From: Ctenosaura bakeri
Taxonomy: Eukaryota; Chordata; Lepidosauria; Squamata; Iguanidae
Assembly (NCBI GenBank): GCA_948474755.1
Contig: CAOLHI010000958.1
Location: 62,001 to 126,000, forward strand
DNA: 64,000 bases
Direction: 5' to 3'
In this document: piece after piece, positions 1-10,783 of the stretch
How positions within the stretch are numbered: the first letter of the stretch is position 1
How the letters are laid out: every line of letters starts with the position of its first letter
Made by a program: the position numbers and the translations under genes
Notes under the pieces: generated by a model
What the model saw: only the letters and a program-made list of their open reading frames with translations
What the model was told of the DNA's origin: nothing
Database searches by the model: none

Positions 1-220
1 ACTTTGATGGTCAAGTTTGCCAGATGTGATCTCTTCCATATTCATTTATTTATCCTCTCAAGTTTTATGCATCATGAATATGAACACATCCATGAATTCT
101 GGACAATAACATATGAAAAATCTACTGACATGAACTTCTTCCCATCCCTACATGGTACCCAAGGATAGCCATTTTGGCAATAGAGTGAGAAAATAGCTCA
201 CACCTCTCTAGCTGAACATC

Positions 221-251
221 AACAGCAGCAGCAGCAGCAGCAACAACAACA
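221..251. repeat. (AGC)n/(AAC)n microsatellite
   Basis: A short run of AGC units passes into AAC units. It resembles the tail of the SINEs elsewhere in the window, but no SINE body is visible next to it. Confidence 0.7.
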
Positions 252-419
252 CATATCTAAGTTTCCCAGTCAACCATGTGTTACTGACTGGAGGTCTGGA
301 ACATCAATGATTCAAATTCTGTTTAAGAATTTAGGAATCAGTGCAGTGCCATTGGATAATATGGCATTTTCCAAGGAGTTGTGCTTTTTGCAATTATGCT
401 ATTGAAATTCTATCTATGG

Positions 420-831
420 AGACCAAAGCCTTATGAGGAACAGTTGAGGCTGTTGTGCAAGTTATCATGGAGAATAGAAACCTGAGAAGTGATATATCTT
501 TTTCAAATAGCTGAAGGACTGTTAAATGGAAGACTGAGTGAGCTTGTTTTCTGCTGCTCCAGAGGGTAGGACCTAAATCAATGGGTTCAAATTACAAGAA
601 AGAAGGTTCTCACTAAACGTTAAGAGCTTTCTGAAAGACAGAGCAGTAGAATAGACTCTTTCATAGAAGGAGGTGGATTCTCCTTCATTAGAGGTTTTTT
701 TAAACAGTAGAGGGTTTTTTAATGGAAGTTGGTTGTCCACCTCTGTGTGGTGCTTCAGTGGTGGATTCCTGCACTAATAGGGAGTGGGACTTGAGGGTTG
801 TTGGAGTCCCTTCCAGCTCTGTGATTCTATC
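420..831 (+). mobile_element. CR1 LINE 3' end fragment
   Basis: The stretch ends in GAGGGTTGTTGGAGTCCC, TTCCAGCTCTGTGATTCTAT, which is the conserved CR1 3' terminus (compare the intact CR1 near 35.05-35.12 kb on the other strand). The upstream part matches the CR1 ORF2 C-terminal and 3'UTR region loosely and is broken by stops. It is an old, 5'-truncated copy. Confidence 0.75.
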
Positions 832-1550
832 TTGCTGTCCTTTCATGACACCTCAAATCATTGCCTCAGTCCTTGCTGAAGGCAGAGTGTCCATATGCCC
901 ATGGCAAACAGGTTATATCCATAGCAACTAGTAGGGATAAGACAGTGCACAGTATGCCCCCCCCTTTTTTAAAAAAAGCAACCATCAAAAGAAACGCAGA
1001 TGATGTCAGTATTAAGAACACTTCCAATCCGCTCCATGTAGCCTTGTTCTAATTCTGAACCAGAGCTCAGAACAGAAACCCAACCAAATGCAGGCAGTGG
1101 CAAGGATGCAACCCGCTCACTGTCATTTGTGAAAACCAGAAATGACTTGGTAGTGTATCTGTGATTAGGTAAAGCTTGTAATTTGTGTTTGCTGTAGTCA
1201 GCGTGGTAGTATTTTGGGACAAACAACCACTGTATGCTACTTATAGCCTGGATTTCTGTTGCTTCTTTTTTGAAGTTGTCATTCTGCTGTTGAATGAAGA
1301 CTGGGGGAGAAGGACAGATGGATACCATCCTTCCAGTATATATAGCTCAGTAGCAGATTAAAAAATTTTGGCAACCCAAGTCCCTGTTTGACTTGTTGAA
1401 TACTTTTAAAAAGTATTTCCAGCTTGTTTAATAATAGTGATGCTGGAAATATACTGAAGTAGATAAATAGGGTCCCCTTTTAAAATTGGGTGACATAATG
1501 ACGTCTCTAAACTTGAGTGCCATCTTTTAAGACACTCTAATACAAAGAAG
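832..1550. other. No feature recognised
   Basis: Apparently unique AT-rich DNA. The open frames in it are short, overlap on both strands and show no domain. Confidence 0.5.
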
Positions 1551-1760
1551 AGGGAGCCTGTGCATTATAGTGGTTTGATTCTGGAGACCATTGTTCAAAT
1601 CCCTAATTTGCCATGGATGCCTTGGGCAAGTCACATTCTCTCAGCCTCAAAGGAAGGCAAAGGCAAACCCCCTCGAAAGAAATCTTGCCAAAAAAACCGT
1701 ATGATAGGGTCACCTTAGTGTTTTCATAAATCAGAAAATGATCTGAAAGCACCCGACAAC
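1551..1760 (+). mobile_element. tRNA-derived SINE with BovB-type tail
   Basis: The order is a degraded tRNA-like head (TAGTGGTTTGATTCTGGAGA), then CCTTGGGCAAGTCACATTCT, then AGGAAGGCAAAGGCAAACC, then a tail of the 'GGGTCACC..AAATCAG..GAAAGCAC' type. This is the order seen in the squamate Sauria-type SINE. The copy is diverged. Confidence 0.8.
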
Positions 1761-3103
1761 TGTGCAAAGAAGATATGGATCAGATCACATGACAGGCCTG
1801 TGAAAATGAAGTACTAAAGTTGTGCAACTACAGGACCACAGAGTTTTTAGAGCCTATTCTTGGATTTCATAGGTGGCTTGAGAACGTGAGTGAGTCCCTG
1901 TACCATTTTTGGGGGAAAGTAACCTCCACTTACTGTACGAACCACCAGCGTAGAATTATTGGGGATAAAGTAAATAAAATGCAATCAGGATTCAGAGGAA
2001 GCAAAAACAATTTCTCAATCAAAGTGTAAGCATATTTAATTTTGCTTAGTTTTGTGTAACAACTTGGCACAATGTATACATTGCTTTAAATCTGGGATGT
2101 AAAACACACAAGAGATGAGATCCTACGTCCCATTAGTAGACCATATGTATCAACCAGGCATAGTTATATCTTGTCCTCCTTTCTTGTATGTGCAACTTAT
2201 CTATCTGAATGGCTCATGTCCATTCAGTACCAGGGAAGTATGGGGTGTGGGGGGCAGCTGGATAGTTGTGTTTGTACTGTTGGTTGCCAGAAGGTCACGT
2301 CACACTCCTGGGCCTCTTGAAGAACCTTCAGAGGTTCAGAATGATGCCTTTTTCTTTCTGTGGGAAGCCCAAAGAATGGAGCCAGCTGGTTGCCCCTCTG
2401 CTCTGGCCACTGAATGACTACATGGATGGATGTCCAACAAGAAAATGTGGAAATGGCTCAGAAAGGGAATAGTAGCAGACAGACATGCTGAATTTTTCCA
2501 TCTGCCACAACCAGAAAAGTACATACGCTGCCATAACTGAAAATTACATGTACATATATCACTAACAGGATGCCAGCTGAGATTTTCTTTTCTTTTTAGT
2601 GAGAGAAAAAGAGACTGGTCCATTCATCTACCTAGGCCTAGTACTTTGTGTGCCTCTAGAATATGAATCTCTATAAGGCAGGATTGGGATTTGCTGGGCT
2701 GAATTTGGTCCTCCTGGGCTCCCAAATCAGTCCTCTGAGTTTCCCCAAATGGTTATCCCCTCTTCTTCATGGCACCAATCATGACATTCTCCAGAGCCGT
2801 TCCTTACAAGAAGAGTCCAAAACCATAGGCAACTATGTTGATCCATATCCACACACCAGTTCTACCAGCTTTTAATTTTACCAAGAGCATGCCTTTTCTC
2901 AAGGAAATGAGTTTTAATTGCTCATTTGAGACCAAGGCACTTCCAGATGCTTTGCTTTTTCAATAAAAATATATCTCTTCCCTCAGCTATTGTGAGAATT
3001 TCAGAGAATCTCAGTGGCAGTGGATGAGTTGGGAATGGTCTCATTGTTCTTGCTAATTAAAGCATCCTGGGCACTGTGATTTCCTGAGTTCTACTTCTGT
3101 TAT
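1761..3103. other. No feature recognised
   Basis: Reading frames up to 100 codons lie at 2115-2417 and on the opposite strand, but they show no motif, repeat pattern or splice-flanked exon structure. Treated as noncoding. Confidence 0.45.
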
Positions 3104-3316
3104 AGAGAGTCACCATGGTGTAGTGGTTTGAGCATTGGACTATCCCACTCAGTCATGGAAACTCACTGGATAACTTTGGGCACGTCACATTCCCCCAGCC
3201 TCCAAGGAAAGCAAGGGCAGATCATCTCTGAACATATCTTACCATTGAAACCCCATGATAGGTTCACTTTTTGGTAGCTATAAGTCAGAAACAACATGAA
3301 GGCACATAACTATTAT
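3104..3316 (+). mobile_element. tRNA-derived SINE with BovB-type tail
   Basis: The head, ATGGTGTAGTGGTTTGAGCA (A-box region), is followed by a middle with a deletion over the B-box area. Then come GGGCACGTCACATTCCCCCA and a tail with ATAAGTCAGAAACAACATGA and AGGCACATAAC. It is the same family as the copies at 13.8, 18.8, 31.5, 46.0, 49.3, 60.8 and 61.8 kb. Confidence 0.85.
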
Positions 3317-3421
3317 ACCACCATCCCTCATACTGGGTAGAGCATTCCTCAGTGGCTAGGAACACACAAAAAAGATTCATGGAGAAGTAGAGGATTCGTG
3401 TTTATAGAGGATTTCCTGGGG

Positions 3422-3552
3422 CAGTCATTCTAAACTTTTGGCCTTCCAGATATTTTGGATATAACTTTGAGAACCCATTACCAGTGGCAGTGGTGGTACC
3501 TCCAAGAGTTGAACTCCAAAGTATTTGGAGGAATGAAGATTGAGAAACATTG
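3422..3552. mobile_element. hAT-like MITE with imperfect 8-bp TSD
   Basis: The termini CAGTCATTCTAAA and (reverse) CAATGTTTCTCAA form imperfect inverted repeats. The 8-bp flanks TCCTGGGG (3414-3421) and TCCCAGGG (3553-3560) agree at 6 of 8 positions. The interior resembles the 'ccagatgttttggactacaact' palindromic MITEs of reptiles. Confidence 0.6.
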
Positions 3553-4112
3553 TCCCAGGGCACTTGCAATATACTGGGTAATTGCCCAGTAGCTGTTGTT
3601 GTTATCTCAAGGGCAAATCTTTCAGGAACTACAAACATTCACCTGGATCTTACCGTAAATTGCTGAGATCTCAACATTTTTTTGCTGTCATAAGACCATG
3701 GTTCCTCATTTGGGTTGCCAGATCTCAGGGTGCCAACTAACATTTCAGAGAATTGCTATGCCATCCAGAGTGTTCTTAAAGGCTTCCACATCCACTGTTT
3801 CGTAGATGGTGGCAGACGTCTCTGATTCACTGCAATGTAGGAATATAGAGAACTTCCACAAATCTCGTCCCTGAAGGTTTGAAAACCACAAAACTGCCCA
3901 TTGCGAAAATTGTAAACTTTTGCAAGATCTTCCACATTTTGGGGCTTCTTTTTCTGTGAAAAATTCGTTTATAGAGAAACATTGTTTTCTCTTCGGCCCT
4001 AAACCCACCTAGGTTTTCTTGAAAACAACTTGTTTCGTGTGAAGAAGTGCACAGTTTTCTGTGCACGTATGTTAACTTGTGCGAAAGTAGATTTTTCACC
4101 CCCTCCCCCAAA
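3553..4112. other. Unassigned; one short minus-strand frame
   Basis: An 87-codon frame at 3745-4008 (minus) ends in a protein-like stretch (SATIYETVDVEAFKNTLDG). Nothing upstream supports a gene and no domain is recognised. It could be a remnant of a transposon protein or chance. Confidence 0.25.
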
Positions 4113-4265
4113 CTATGGAATCCTGGGGTTTGCAGTTTAGAGAGGAGTCGTTAGAATTCTTAGCCAGAGAACTCTTTGGCCTCAATAAACTACAAACCCC
4201 AGAATTCCACAGGATGTTGAAAGTAGAATAATAGCACTATAACAATGTAGTGCAGAAATGGCCAT
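4113..4265. mobile_element. Palindromic MITE family A, left arm missing
   Basis: It begins inside the consensus at CTATGGAATCCTGGGGTTTG and runs through the centre and complete right arm to GTGCAGAAATGGCC. Family A is described at 9206-9387. The left terminal inverted repeat is lost. Confidence 0.85.
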
Positions 4266-5915
4266 AGATTGCTGGGTACATTTTGCCACCTGCCCATTGT
4301 AAAAAAATAAAATTAAAATGCTTCTGTGCTCCCACACACTGGGTGGCCATAACACAAAGTTTCCTTTTTGTTAGCCAAATTCTGAACCCTGACTTTCCTT
4401 ATTTTCATTTTCACAATCCACTGACAGAAAGAGTTGAGGATCTTTTCCCAGTCTTCAACCCGAGCCTACAATTTCTCAATGACATCACAAGGGATCACCC
4501 CTATGACATCACGTGGACCCATCTTCCAAACCTCAGTTTTTGACCCTGAAATCACAGGGAATGGGATTCTGCTGACCTGGCAATGGCAGATACTATTGGG
4601 TGGCAGCATGACTCAGTCTTTAGAAAAGCTTAGCAAATTTAAAGGCATTCATCTCTGCTCTCTCTCTCTCTGTCAGAGATCATGTGTATATCTTCATAAT
4701 CCTTCTCTATTGGAAATCTTGTCACTTTTTCTTCTGGCTTAGTCTCCTCCTTTCACAATCTATTTTTGTGGTTATATACTGGTTACATAGGCAAGAACTG
4801 CCAGATGGAACAGAACTGGCTGTACTGGATTGTTTGTTGGGGTGCGGGTAGACATTGCAGAAGGAATGCCACATGGAAAAGTGAACAATTGGAATAACTT
4901 GACAGAAGTGTATTGTATTCCGTACCATAAGGACAGAAGAATAGACAACAGAGAAATACTAAATGGAGTCTAAACCAGAGAATTTTTTTTCACCAGCTGG
5001 ACCATATTGACAGTCTTTGAAAATATGACTTTCTATGAAGAGGGAAAAAATATTTGGTATGTAAAGTTTGGTTAGAATCCTTCAATAAACATAGAATTTG
5101 CCTCTGGTGTGCAAAGTATGGATGCGAGTATAAGGAAGAAGCAGTGTATGGAAGTATGGCAGTCTTAACCCTTTATGCTCACTACTTTTCCTCAACAACT
5201 TTATCTCTTAGCTGCTGTCCTCCATGTGACTGAGAAACTGGTATGCAGAGCCAGGTCCAGGGGGAAATGGTTTGTCGGGGTTGTGGATCCCATGAATCAT
5301 GCTGCCTGATGGATGCAGGGACCTGTCATCCAGAAATGAACTTTTTTTCTTTTCTTTCAAAATGCTTCTAAGCACCTTCCCACTTACTGCCTCTTGCCAC
5401 TGATGGGTGAACTATCACTGGCCTGGCTTGGAATTGGCTCAAATGCTATGGGCCAAATTTCTCAGTGAGTAATGAAAAGAAAAAAGAAAAAAGCCCTCAC
5501 TGTATACCATTCTGAGAATTCAGTCACAGCTCATAGTATTGTCTTGCATTTGCTAACAGTGTCATGTCCATGCATTTTATTATTTGCCTTCTGGGAGCTG
5601 TGGTTTCCCCCACCAGCCATAATCAGCTTGAAAATTACCTCTTCTCTCCCATTTCCCCAGACAAATACATATAAGAACAAAAGTGGGTATGTGCAGGGAT
5701 GATGGATTTACAAGGGGAAACAACAAAATAATTTTCTTTCAAGAACAAAATAAAAACAGTGGAAAAAAGGAGAAAGAATTTACTGCCCAAATGATATACA
5801 GTTAATATACAGTTAATGAAATTAACAAAAGGGAGCAAAAGAGTTAAGCTTAATGGAGTTTCATGCTTACAAAGAAACTCAATTGTTTGTTCTTAGGGTG
5901 GGTGGTGACTCACTT
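4266..5915. other. No feature recognised
   Basis: AT-rich apparently unique DNA with a short CT run near 4663-4677. Open frames are short and without motifs. Confidence 0.45.
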
Positions 5916-5916
5916 C

Positions 5917-6020
5917 TATAGCAAGGGTGGGAATCATGAAGCCCTCCGGTCATGATTGGATTGCAGCTCCCAGCATTCCTGCCTCCTGGCTATGCTCTTC
6001 CAATCCTGGTCTAAAGACAC
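5917..6020. mobile_element. hAT-like MITE fragment (weak)
   Basis: GCAAGGGTGGGAATCATGAA followed by GCCCTCCGG and CAGCTCCCAGCATTCCTGCC resembles the start and centre of the reptile 'gggtggg..ccctccag' MITEs. The ends are unclear. Confidence 0.4.
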
Positions 6021-6089
6021 CTCTAGTGTAGCTTCTAGTATGGTTTTCAGGAGCCAAACAGGTACTCATCTACCCATCTAACAAATCAA

Positions 6090-6900
6090 ATGGGCTCTAC
6101 GGATGTACGATGCAATTAATCTGTACCCTGCCAGTGAAACAATCAATGGCATTTATGTTCAAGAAAACCGATGGGTGACTCCTCTACTGGCTCAAGTTTT
6201 CATGACTGGGAGATCATTATGAAGGCCAGAGAAAACCCAGACCCTTTTTGCCATCCTTATTATATTTGCTGTTGCTAATATAGATTGATAAATTCAATCC
6301 ACAAGGTCTTTTGGCACAATCCTATATACAACCTCTCACGCTTGAGATGTTACTGTATACATCCCACAACTTTTATAACCCATTAAGAAGCACGTTCTGA
6401 ATAATTGCAAGCTACAACCAGCTGTCAGGCTTCTTAAGGCTCTCTAAACATTTGGGTTCAGGTTTAACTCAAAGAATAAGGAAAGAAAAACTGCTAATGC
6501 AAAGCACCGTTGGCCCTCCAGAAACTTAGCAAATGCACTAATTCTTCTTGCTAGACAGAAACATAAAAACTCCAAATGGCTTCCATATGTTCCATTGTCC
6601 TATTGCTGCTTTAATTCCATCTGAAAGCACAACACTTAGCAACCTTTATATTGATGCTAAACACATTACATCAGCCCCGGCATTGATCTGTTTTCGACTA
6701 ATACAATTAAACTCGCTTCAGCATAATCCCCATAAGATAAACATCATTGTTAGGATCATAAACATTCCTGCTGTGTATCTAGAAAAAATATTACAGTCAT
6801 CTGAACATTCTCTGGAAAAGCTGGATATAATGGTACCAGTGCCCTCACTGCTATTAGCAGATGTTTCCCTTAGATTTGAACACTCTTGCTAACCATCTAA
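6090..6900. other. Repeat-free stretch; candidate conserved noncoding DNA
   Basis: No transposon piece is visible over about 800 bp in an otherwise repeat-dense window. The sequence is AT-rich with low-redundancy homeobox/TALE-like words such as CAATTAA, TTAATCTG and GATTGATAAATT. The 114-codon plus frame at 6548-6892 shows no domain. Conservation cannot be tested here, so this is only a flag for alignment. Confidence 0.25.
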
Positions 6901-7034
6901 ATAATGCCCCCCCCAATGAGGGAGGAATATTACAATGCTGTACTTTTATGATATCTGAAATCCTTTGGTAAAGCCAATATTATATTCTCTCCAACACAGG
7001 ATTCTAGTAACTTCTAGTTACTTTGAGGGAGTAA

Positions 7035-7157
7035 GACCAGCAAAATGTTACCTCTAGATGTTGTTGGACAGCAACTGCCATCAGCCACAGTCGAAGTATG
7101 AAAGCAGCTGCAATCCAACAATATCTGGAAGATTGCATTTTACCCACCCCTGGAGTA
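7035..7157. mobile_element. hAT-like MITE
   Basis: CTCTAGATGTTGTTGGACAG near the left and CAATATCTGGAAGATTGC near the right form the inverted arms. The right end TTTTACCCACCCCTGG resembles the terminal repeat of copies at 11526 and 25955. No clear TSD. Confidence 0.5.
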
Positions 7158-7173
7158 GACCATCATAAAATGA

Positions 7174-7520
7174 GGCCCTTTTTGCATGCCAGTCCTGTTG
7201 CGAAATGGCCTTGGGAGCATCGTGCAATTGTGAGGACCATTCCACATGACGTCCTCGCAGTCACGCAACGCTCCCAAGGCCGTTGCCCACACGCACTTAC
7301 TTTGCATGCAGAGGCTCCGAAGGCATGGCCATTGTGTTTCCTCCCCCAGCACAGCCTTCCTGTGCTGCAGAAGGAAAGGATGGAGTGCTCACGCTTCCTT
7401 CCAGCCAGCACAGAGCTGGTATGGAGGAGAAGCAGAGGGGACGCGAGTGCCTCCCGGACGAGGCTTTTCGCGCTATCCCCACATGACGCCAGCAGCACCA
7501 GGTAAGGTGCGAAAAGGGCC
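7174..7520. mobile_element. Harbinger-like MITE with 3-bp TSD TGA
   Basis: The element starts GGCCCTTTTTGCATG and ends GTGCGAAAAGGGCC, so the tips are inverted repeats. It is flanked by TGA on both sides (7171-7173 and 7521-7523). It is GC- and CpG-rich relative to the surroundings. The overlapping frames inside (107-135 codons) occur on both strands and reflect the base composition, not a gene. It is related in ends and interior to the element at 43348-43727. Confidence 0.7.
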
Positions 7521-7688
7521 TGAGTTGTCTCTTATCCTTGAGTCTGAATCTTTGCTGATTCCCAACTAGAAGAGACCTATTGAATTATTGGTATTTAACA
7601 ACATGCTGACCCATTACTCAATAGTTCAATGGGTCTATTCTAGTTGGTACTGACCAGTAAGATTAAAGCACTGGTTTGCTGAGTCAAA

Positions 7689-7890
7689 GGCCATTTCAGC
7701 AATATACTGTTATAGAGCTATTATTTCATTTCCACATCTTGTGGAATTCCGGGATTTGCAATTTACTGAGGTCAAAGAACTCTCTGGCTGAGAATTCTAA
7801 ATGCACCTCCCTAAACTGAAAACCCCAGGATTCCATAGAATGTTGAAAGTGGAATAATAGCACTATAACAGGGTAATGCAGAAATTGCCA
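7689..7890. mobile_element. Palindromic MITE family A, complete, diverged
   Basis: Both arms are present: GGCCATTTCAGCAATATACT on the left and TAATGCAGAAATTGCC on the right. The centre has CCTCCCTAAACTGAAAACCC. TSD not clear. Confidence 0.85.
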
Positions 7891-7994
7891 TAGGTGGGTT
7901 TACTATGAAATAGTTTCATCTGCCTTATGTCAGTGGATTGGAATTGGGCCCTATGGAATTTTTGTACCACAATAGTGTTAGCTGTCCTGGCTAA

Positions 7995-8128
7995 GGCCAT
8001 TTCCTCACTAGACTGTTACAATGGTGTTATTCTACTTTCAACATCTTATAGAATCCTGGAATTTGCAGTTTAGGGAGGGGCCTCAAAGTGGAATAACAGC
8101 ACTGTAACAGTCTAGTGCGGAAATGGCC
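7995..8128. mobile_element. Palindromic MITE family A, short form, TSD TAA
   Basis: GGCCATTTCCTCACTAGACT on the left pairs with AGTCTAGTGCGGAAATGGCC on the right. Part of the second half is deleted after GGGAGGGGCCTCAAAG. Perfect 3-bp flanks TAA (7992-7994 and 8129-8131). Confidence 0.9.
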
Positions 8129-8842
8129 TAAGACTTCTGAGATGTGAACTGGAAGGCCAAAGTTTTGCCTCCTCAGGCTTAATACATGCTTTTATCTAAC
8201 CTGTGGTACTCAAAAGTTTGTTTCAAGGTGAGCTCACCTGAAATGGTTTTCTGATTGAGATATTCTGCTCATCATTTTAATCAACAGTATGAAAACCGGT
8301 TTTATTTTAAAAAACTAAAAAACCCTATTAATTTCACAGGACCACTAATATGCATGGAAAAACAGGAAAATTAAGAAAAAAACAAAAGAATTTAAAGTGC
8401 ATTGAAAGCTTTCTGATGGAACATAAGTGGTTTTTAAATTTATTTTTCATCATTGTGCAGGAGACATGAGCCACTTAGAGCTATCAATATAAACCACTTT
8501 TTTTTTATTAAGTGTTTGCAGATACCACTTGTACCTAGCAATTAAATAGCACTTGCAGATGGAGGGAGTTTTTCCATCACTGTTTTCTTATTTAGATTTA
8601 TGTCTCAAATAACTTTTTGGGGCAGCTTACAGTTAAACAGGAAAAAAACAGTATTAAAAAAAAAAAAGGCTAAAAATGTCCCCTCTATAAAAGTGGCATC
8701 CAAATAAAAGAAACCGAAAAGCCTAAACAGCTTGAAAGCCTGGAAGGAAAATTTAAAAGGTTTTTCGGCTGTCACTGGAAAGTCATCAGAGTGAGGGGTA
8801 CATAACACATGCCTTAGTTATGTGAGCATGACGCATGTCTTA
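8129..8842. other. Mostly unassigned; possible LINE-tail-like piece
   Basis: Around 8590-8700 the words AACTTTTTGGGGCAGCTTAC and AGTTAAACAGG resemble a recurrent 'cccaaaggcagcttacaat' repeat also hinted at near 29.2 kb. Otherwise nothing is recognised. A poly-A run lies at about 8657-8668. Confidence 0.35.
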
Positions 8843-9192
8843 GAGTCTTTCCGTACTACACTGTTATAGTGTTATTATTCCACTTTCACCATCCTATGGA
8901 ATCCTTGTATTTGCAGTTTAGGGAAGGGCATTTGGAATTCTCAGCCAGACAGCCCTTTGGCCTCAGTCAACTGCAAACCTCAAAATTCCATGGCCTTTCT
9001 GCACTACATTGTTATAGTGCTATTATTCCACTTTCAACATCCTATGGAATCCTGGGGTTTGCAGTTTAGGGAGGGGCATTTAGAATTCTTTGTCAGTGAG
9101 CTCTTTGGACTCAGTAAACTACAAACTCCAGAATTCCACAGGATGTTGAAAGTGGAATAATAGCACTGTAACAGTGCAATGCAGAAAGACCC
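8843..9192. mobile_element. Composite of two family A MITEs, TSD TTA
   Basis: A left part (8843-8990) runs from GAGTCTTTCCGTACTACACT to CCTCAAAATTCCAT, where it stops mid-arm. A complete second copy follows directly (8992-9192), from GGCCTTTCTGCACTACATTG to GCAATGCAGAAAGACCC. The pair as a unit is flanked by TTA (8840-8842 and 9193-9195), suggesting fusion by recombination between copies or insertion of a dimer. Confidence 0.8.
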
Positions 9193-9205
9193 TTAGTTTC
9201 ATCAA

Positions 9206-9387
9206 GGCCATTTCCTCACTAGACTGTTATAGTGCCATTATTCCACTTTCAACATCCTAGGGAATCCTGGAGTTTGCAGTTTAGGGAGGGACCTCAAAGG
9301 CCCCTCCCTAAACTGCAAACCCCAGGATTCCCTAGGATATTGAAAGTGGAATAATAGCGCTATAACAGTCTAGTGCGGAAATGGTCC
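9206..9387. mobile_element. Palindromic MITE family A, near-perfect palindrome
   Basis: The two halves are reverse complements over arms of about 86 bp with only a handful of mismatches. They meet at GGGACCTCAAAGGCCCCTCC. The ends are GGCCATTTCCTCACTAGACT and AGTCTAGTGCGGAAATGGTC. Flanks are CAA and TAA. No coding capacity. The 3-bp duplications and GGCC tips point to a PIF/Harbinger-type transposase acting in trans; that assignment is inference. Confidence 0.9.
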
Positions 9388-9863
9388 TAAACTAGATTAC
9401 TGCAGCAAGCTCTACATGGGACTCCTTTGGGGAGCCTTTGGAAATTGCAACAGCTTCAGAATTCAGCTGTGAGAGCACTGGCGGATGATCCCTGATGGGT
9501 CCATGTTATTCATATTTCTATGAAGTTTTCAAAGGTACCAGTCTATTTCCAGGAACTATTTGAAAGTGTTTGTGAACACGATTGAAATCCTCGATGGTTT
9601 AGGACCAGGGCCCCTTAGAGCTCTTGGCCTCTCCTTATGAACAGGAGAAAGGGCCTTCTTGGCCTTTCATTTACAGTGCAGCATGTTTGTGTGAGATACG
9701 AAGGAAGACTTTCTTAGGTGGCTGGACCTGTTTGCTTGAATACCACACATAACTGAAGTGCAGTTTTTCAGTGGTGAAAACTACTTAAGTTTCTTGTGTG
9801 TGGTGGACGATGATTAATATTCAGTATAATGTGATCAAAAGCCCCAGCAGCATATTGTTACTC
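9388..9863. other. No feature recognised
   Basis: Words such as GATCCCTGATGGGTCCATGT and AGGACCAGGGCCCCTTAGAG suggest an old repeat, but no family or boundary can be assigned. Confidence 0.4.
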
Positions 9864-10783
9864 TGATTTCTGGGGTCCCGTGAGGAACACCTCAATGTGC
9901 TCCAAATAATGGGAAATGGGAATTGGCAAGAGCACAAGCTATAGCAACGCAAGAGGCAGGGCAACCTAGCGAGATCTTGAACCCAATGTCTACAGGGTCA
10001 GGCTGAGTCAATAATCAAGCAGAAGTAAATAATAATTGTTTTCTTTATTAAAAGACAGTCAACACGCATGTATGCACCCACCCACATGCACGTATGCACC
10101 CACTCACCCACTTTCTCTAAGAAGAGAAAGGTAGGAGATTTGATAGAGGATTTTGAGAGGGATTTTTTCAGGGGAAATACTACACCTGATCCTGTAGCCC
10201 GGGTAGTCAGAAGAAAAGTCAATTGGAGCGGAGATTCTCAGCATGTGGAAGATGAGGAGAAGGCTCGGCAAACGGAGCAGCAGCAAGGCGGGATGGAAGC
10301 TAGGAACAATCCGAAGAAGCGCTCAAAACCAGGGGTTCTTATAGGGGAAAATGTGCCTGTAGGGTAGTCCGTTCCCAGGGAAAACAATAGGTTTCAGGTT
10401 GGAGACAAAGCCTCCGAAAGGTCAGTACTTAGAATGATTGGATTTTGACAGAGTTGTCAATAGCGCAGAAAGTATGCAAATAGGAGTGTTTGACAGTTGG
10501 CTATTTGTAAGCGCTAATCTCGTCAAGCTGGTGGTTCGGGGCAGAGAATCTTTTGTATGCTGCGTGCATACTTAATAAAGTTTCAAAGTGTACTTGCCTG
10601 GAGGTCTTCTGAAGCTGCATGCCGGCAAGTTACTGGTCTTCCTGGATTTATCTTGTATTGTTCAGCTATTTCGACCATGTCCGTGCGTGTGCTTGTCCGG
10701 GGGCCTCGCAAGCACGTGGAGAGGAACGGTTTGGGATGGTAAATCTCTTGATATCAAATTATATTTAATAAGCCCTGGGCTCA
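9864..10783 (-). mobile_element. LTR-like unit, copy 1
   Basis: This is homologous along its length to 16152-17046; for example both carry TGATTTCTGGGGTCC at the left and a GATATCAAA/AATATCAAA block near the right. Read on the minus strand it starts TG and ends CA. It has a TATA-like CCTATAAGAACCCC near 10335 and AATAAAG near 10045, about 290 bp downstream, which is LTR-like spacing. No internal gag/pol is adjacent, so it would be a solo LTR. No TSD was found. It could be another kind of repeat. Confidence 0.5.

Noticed and set aside
7098..7569. Five overlapping frames (67-135 codons) suggesting a gene
   Set aside because: They lie inside a CpG-rich MITE with inverted ends and TGA duplications; stops are scarce because of base composition.
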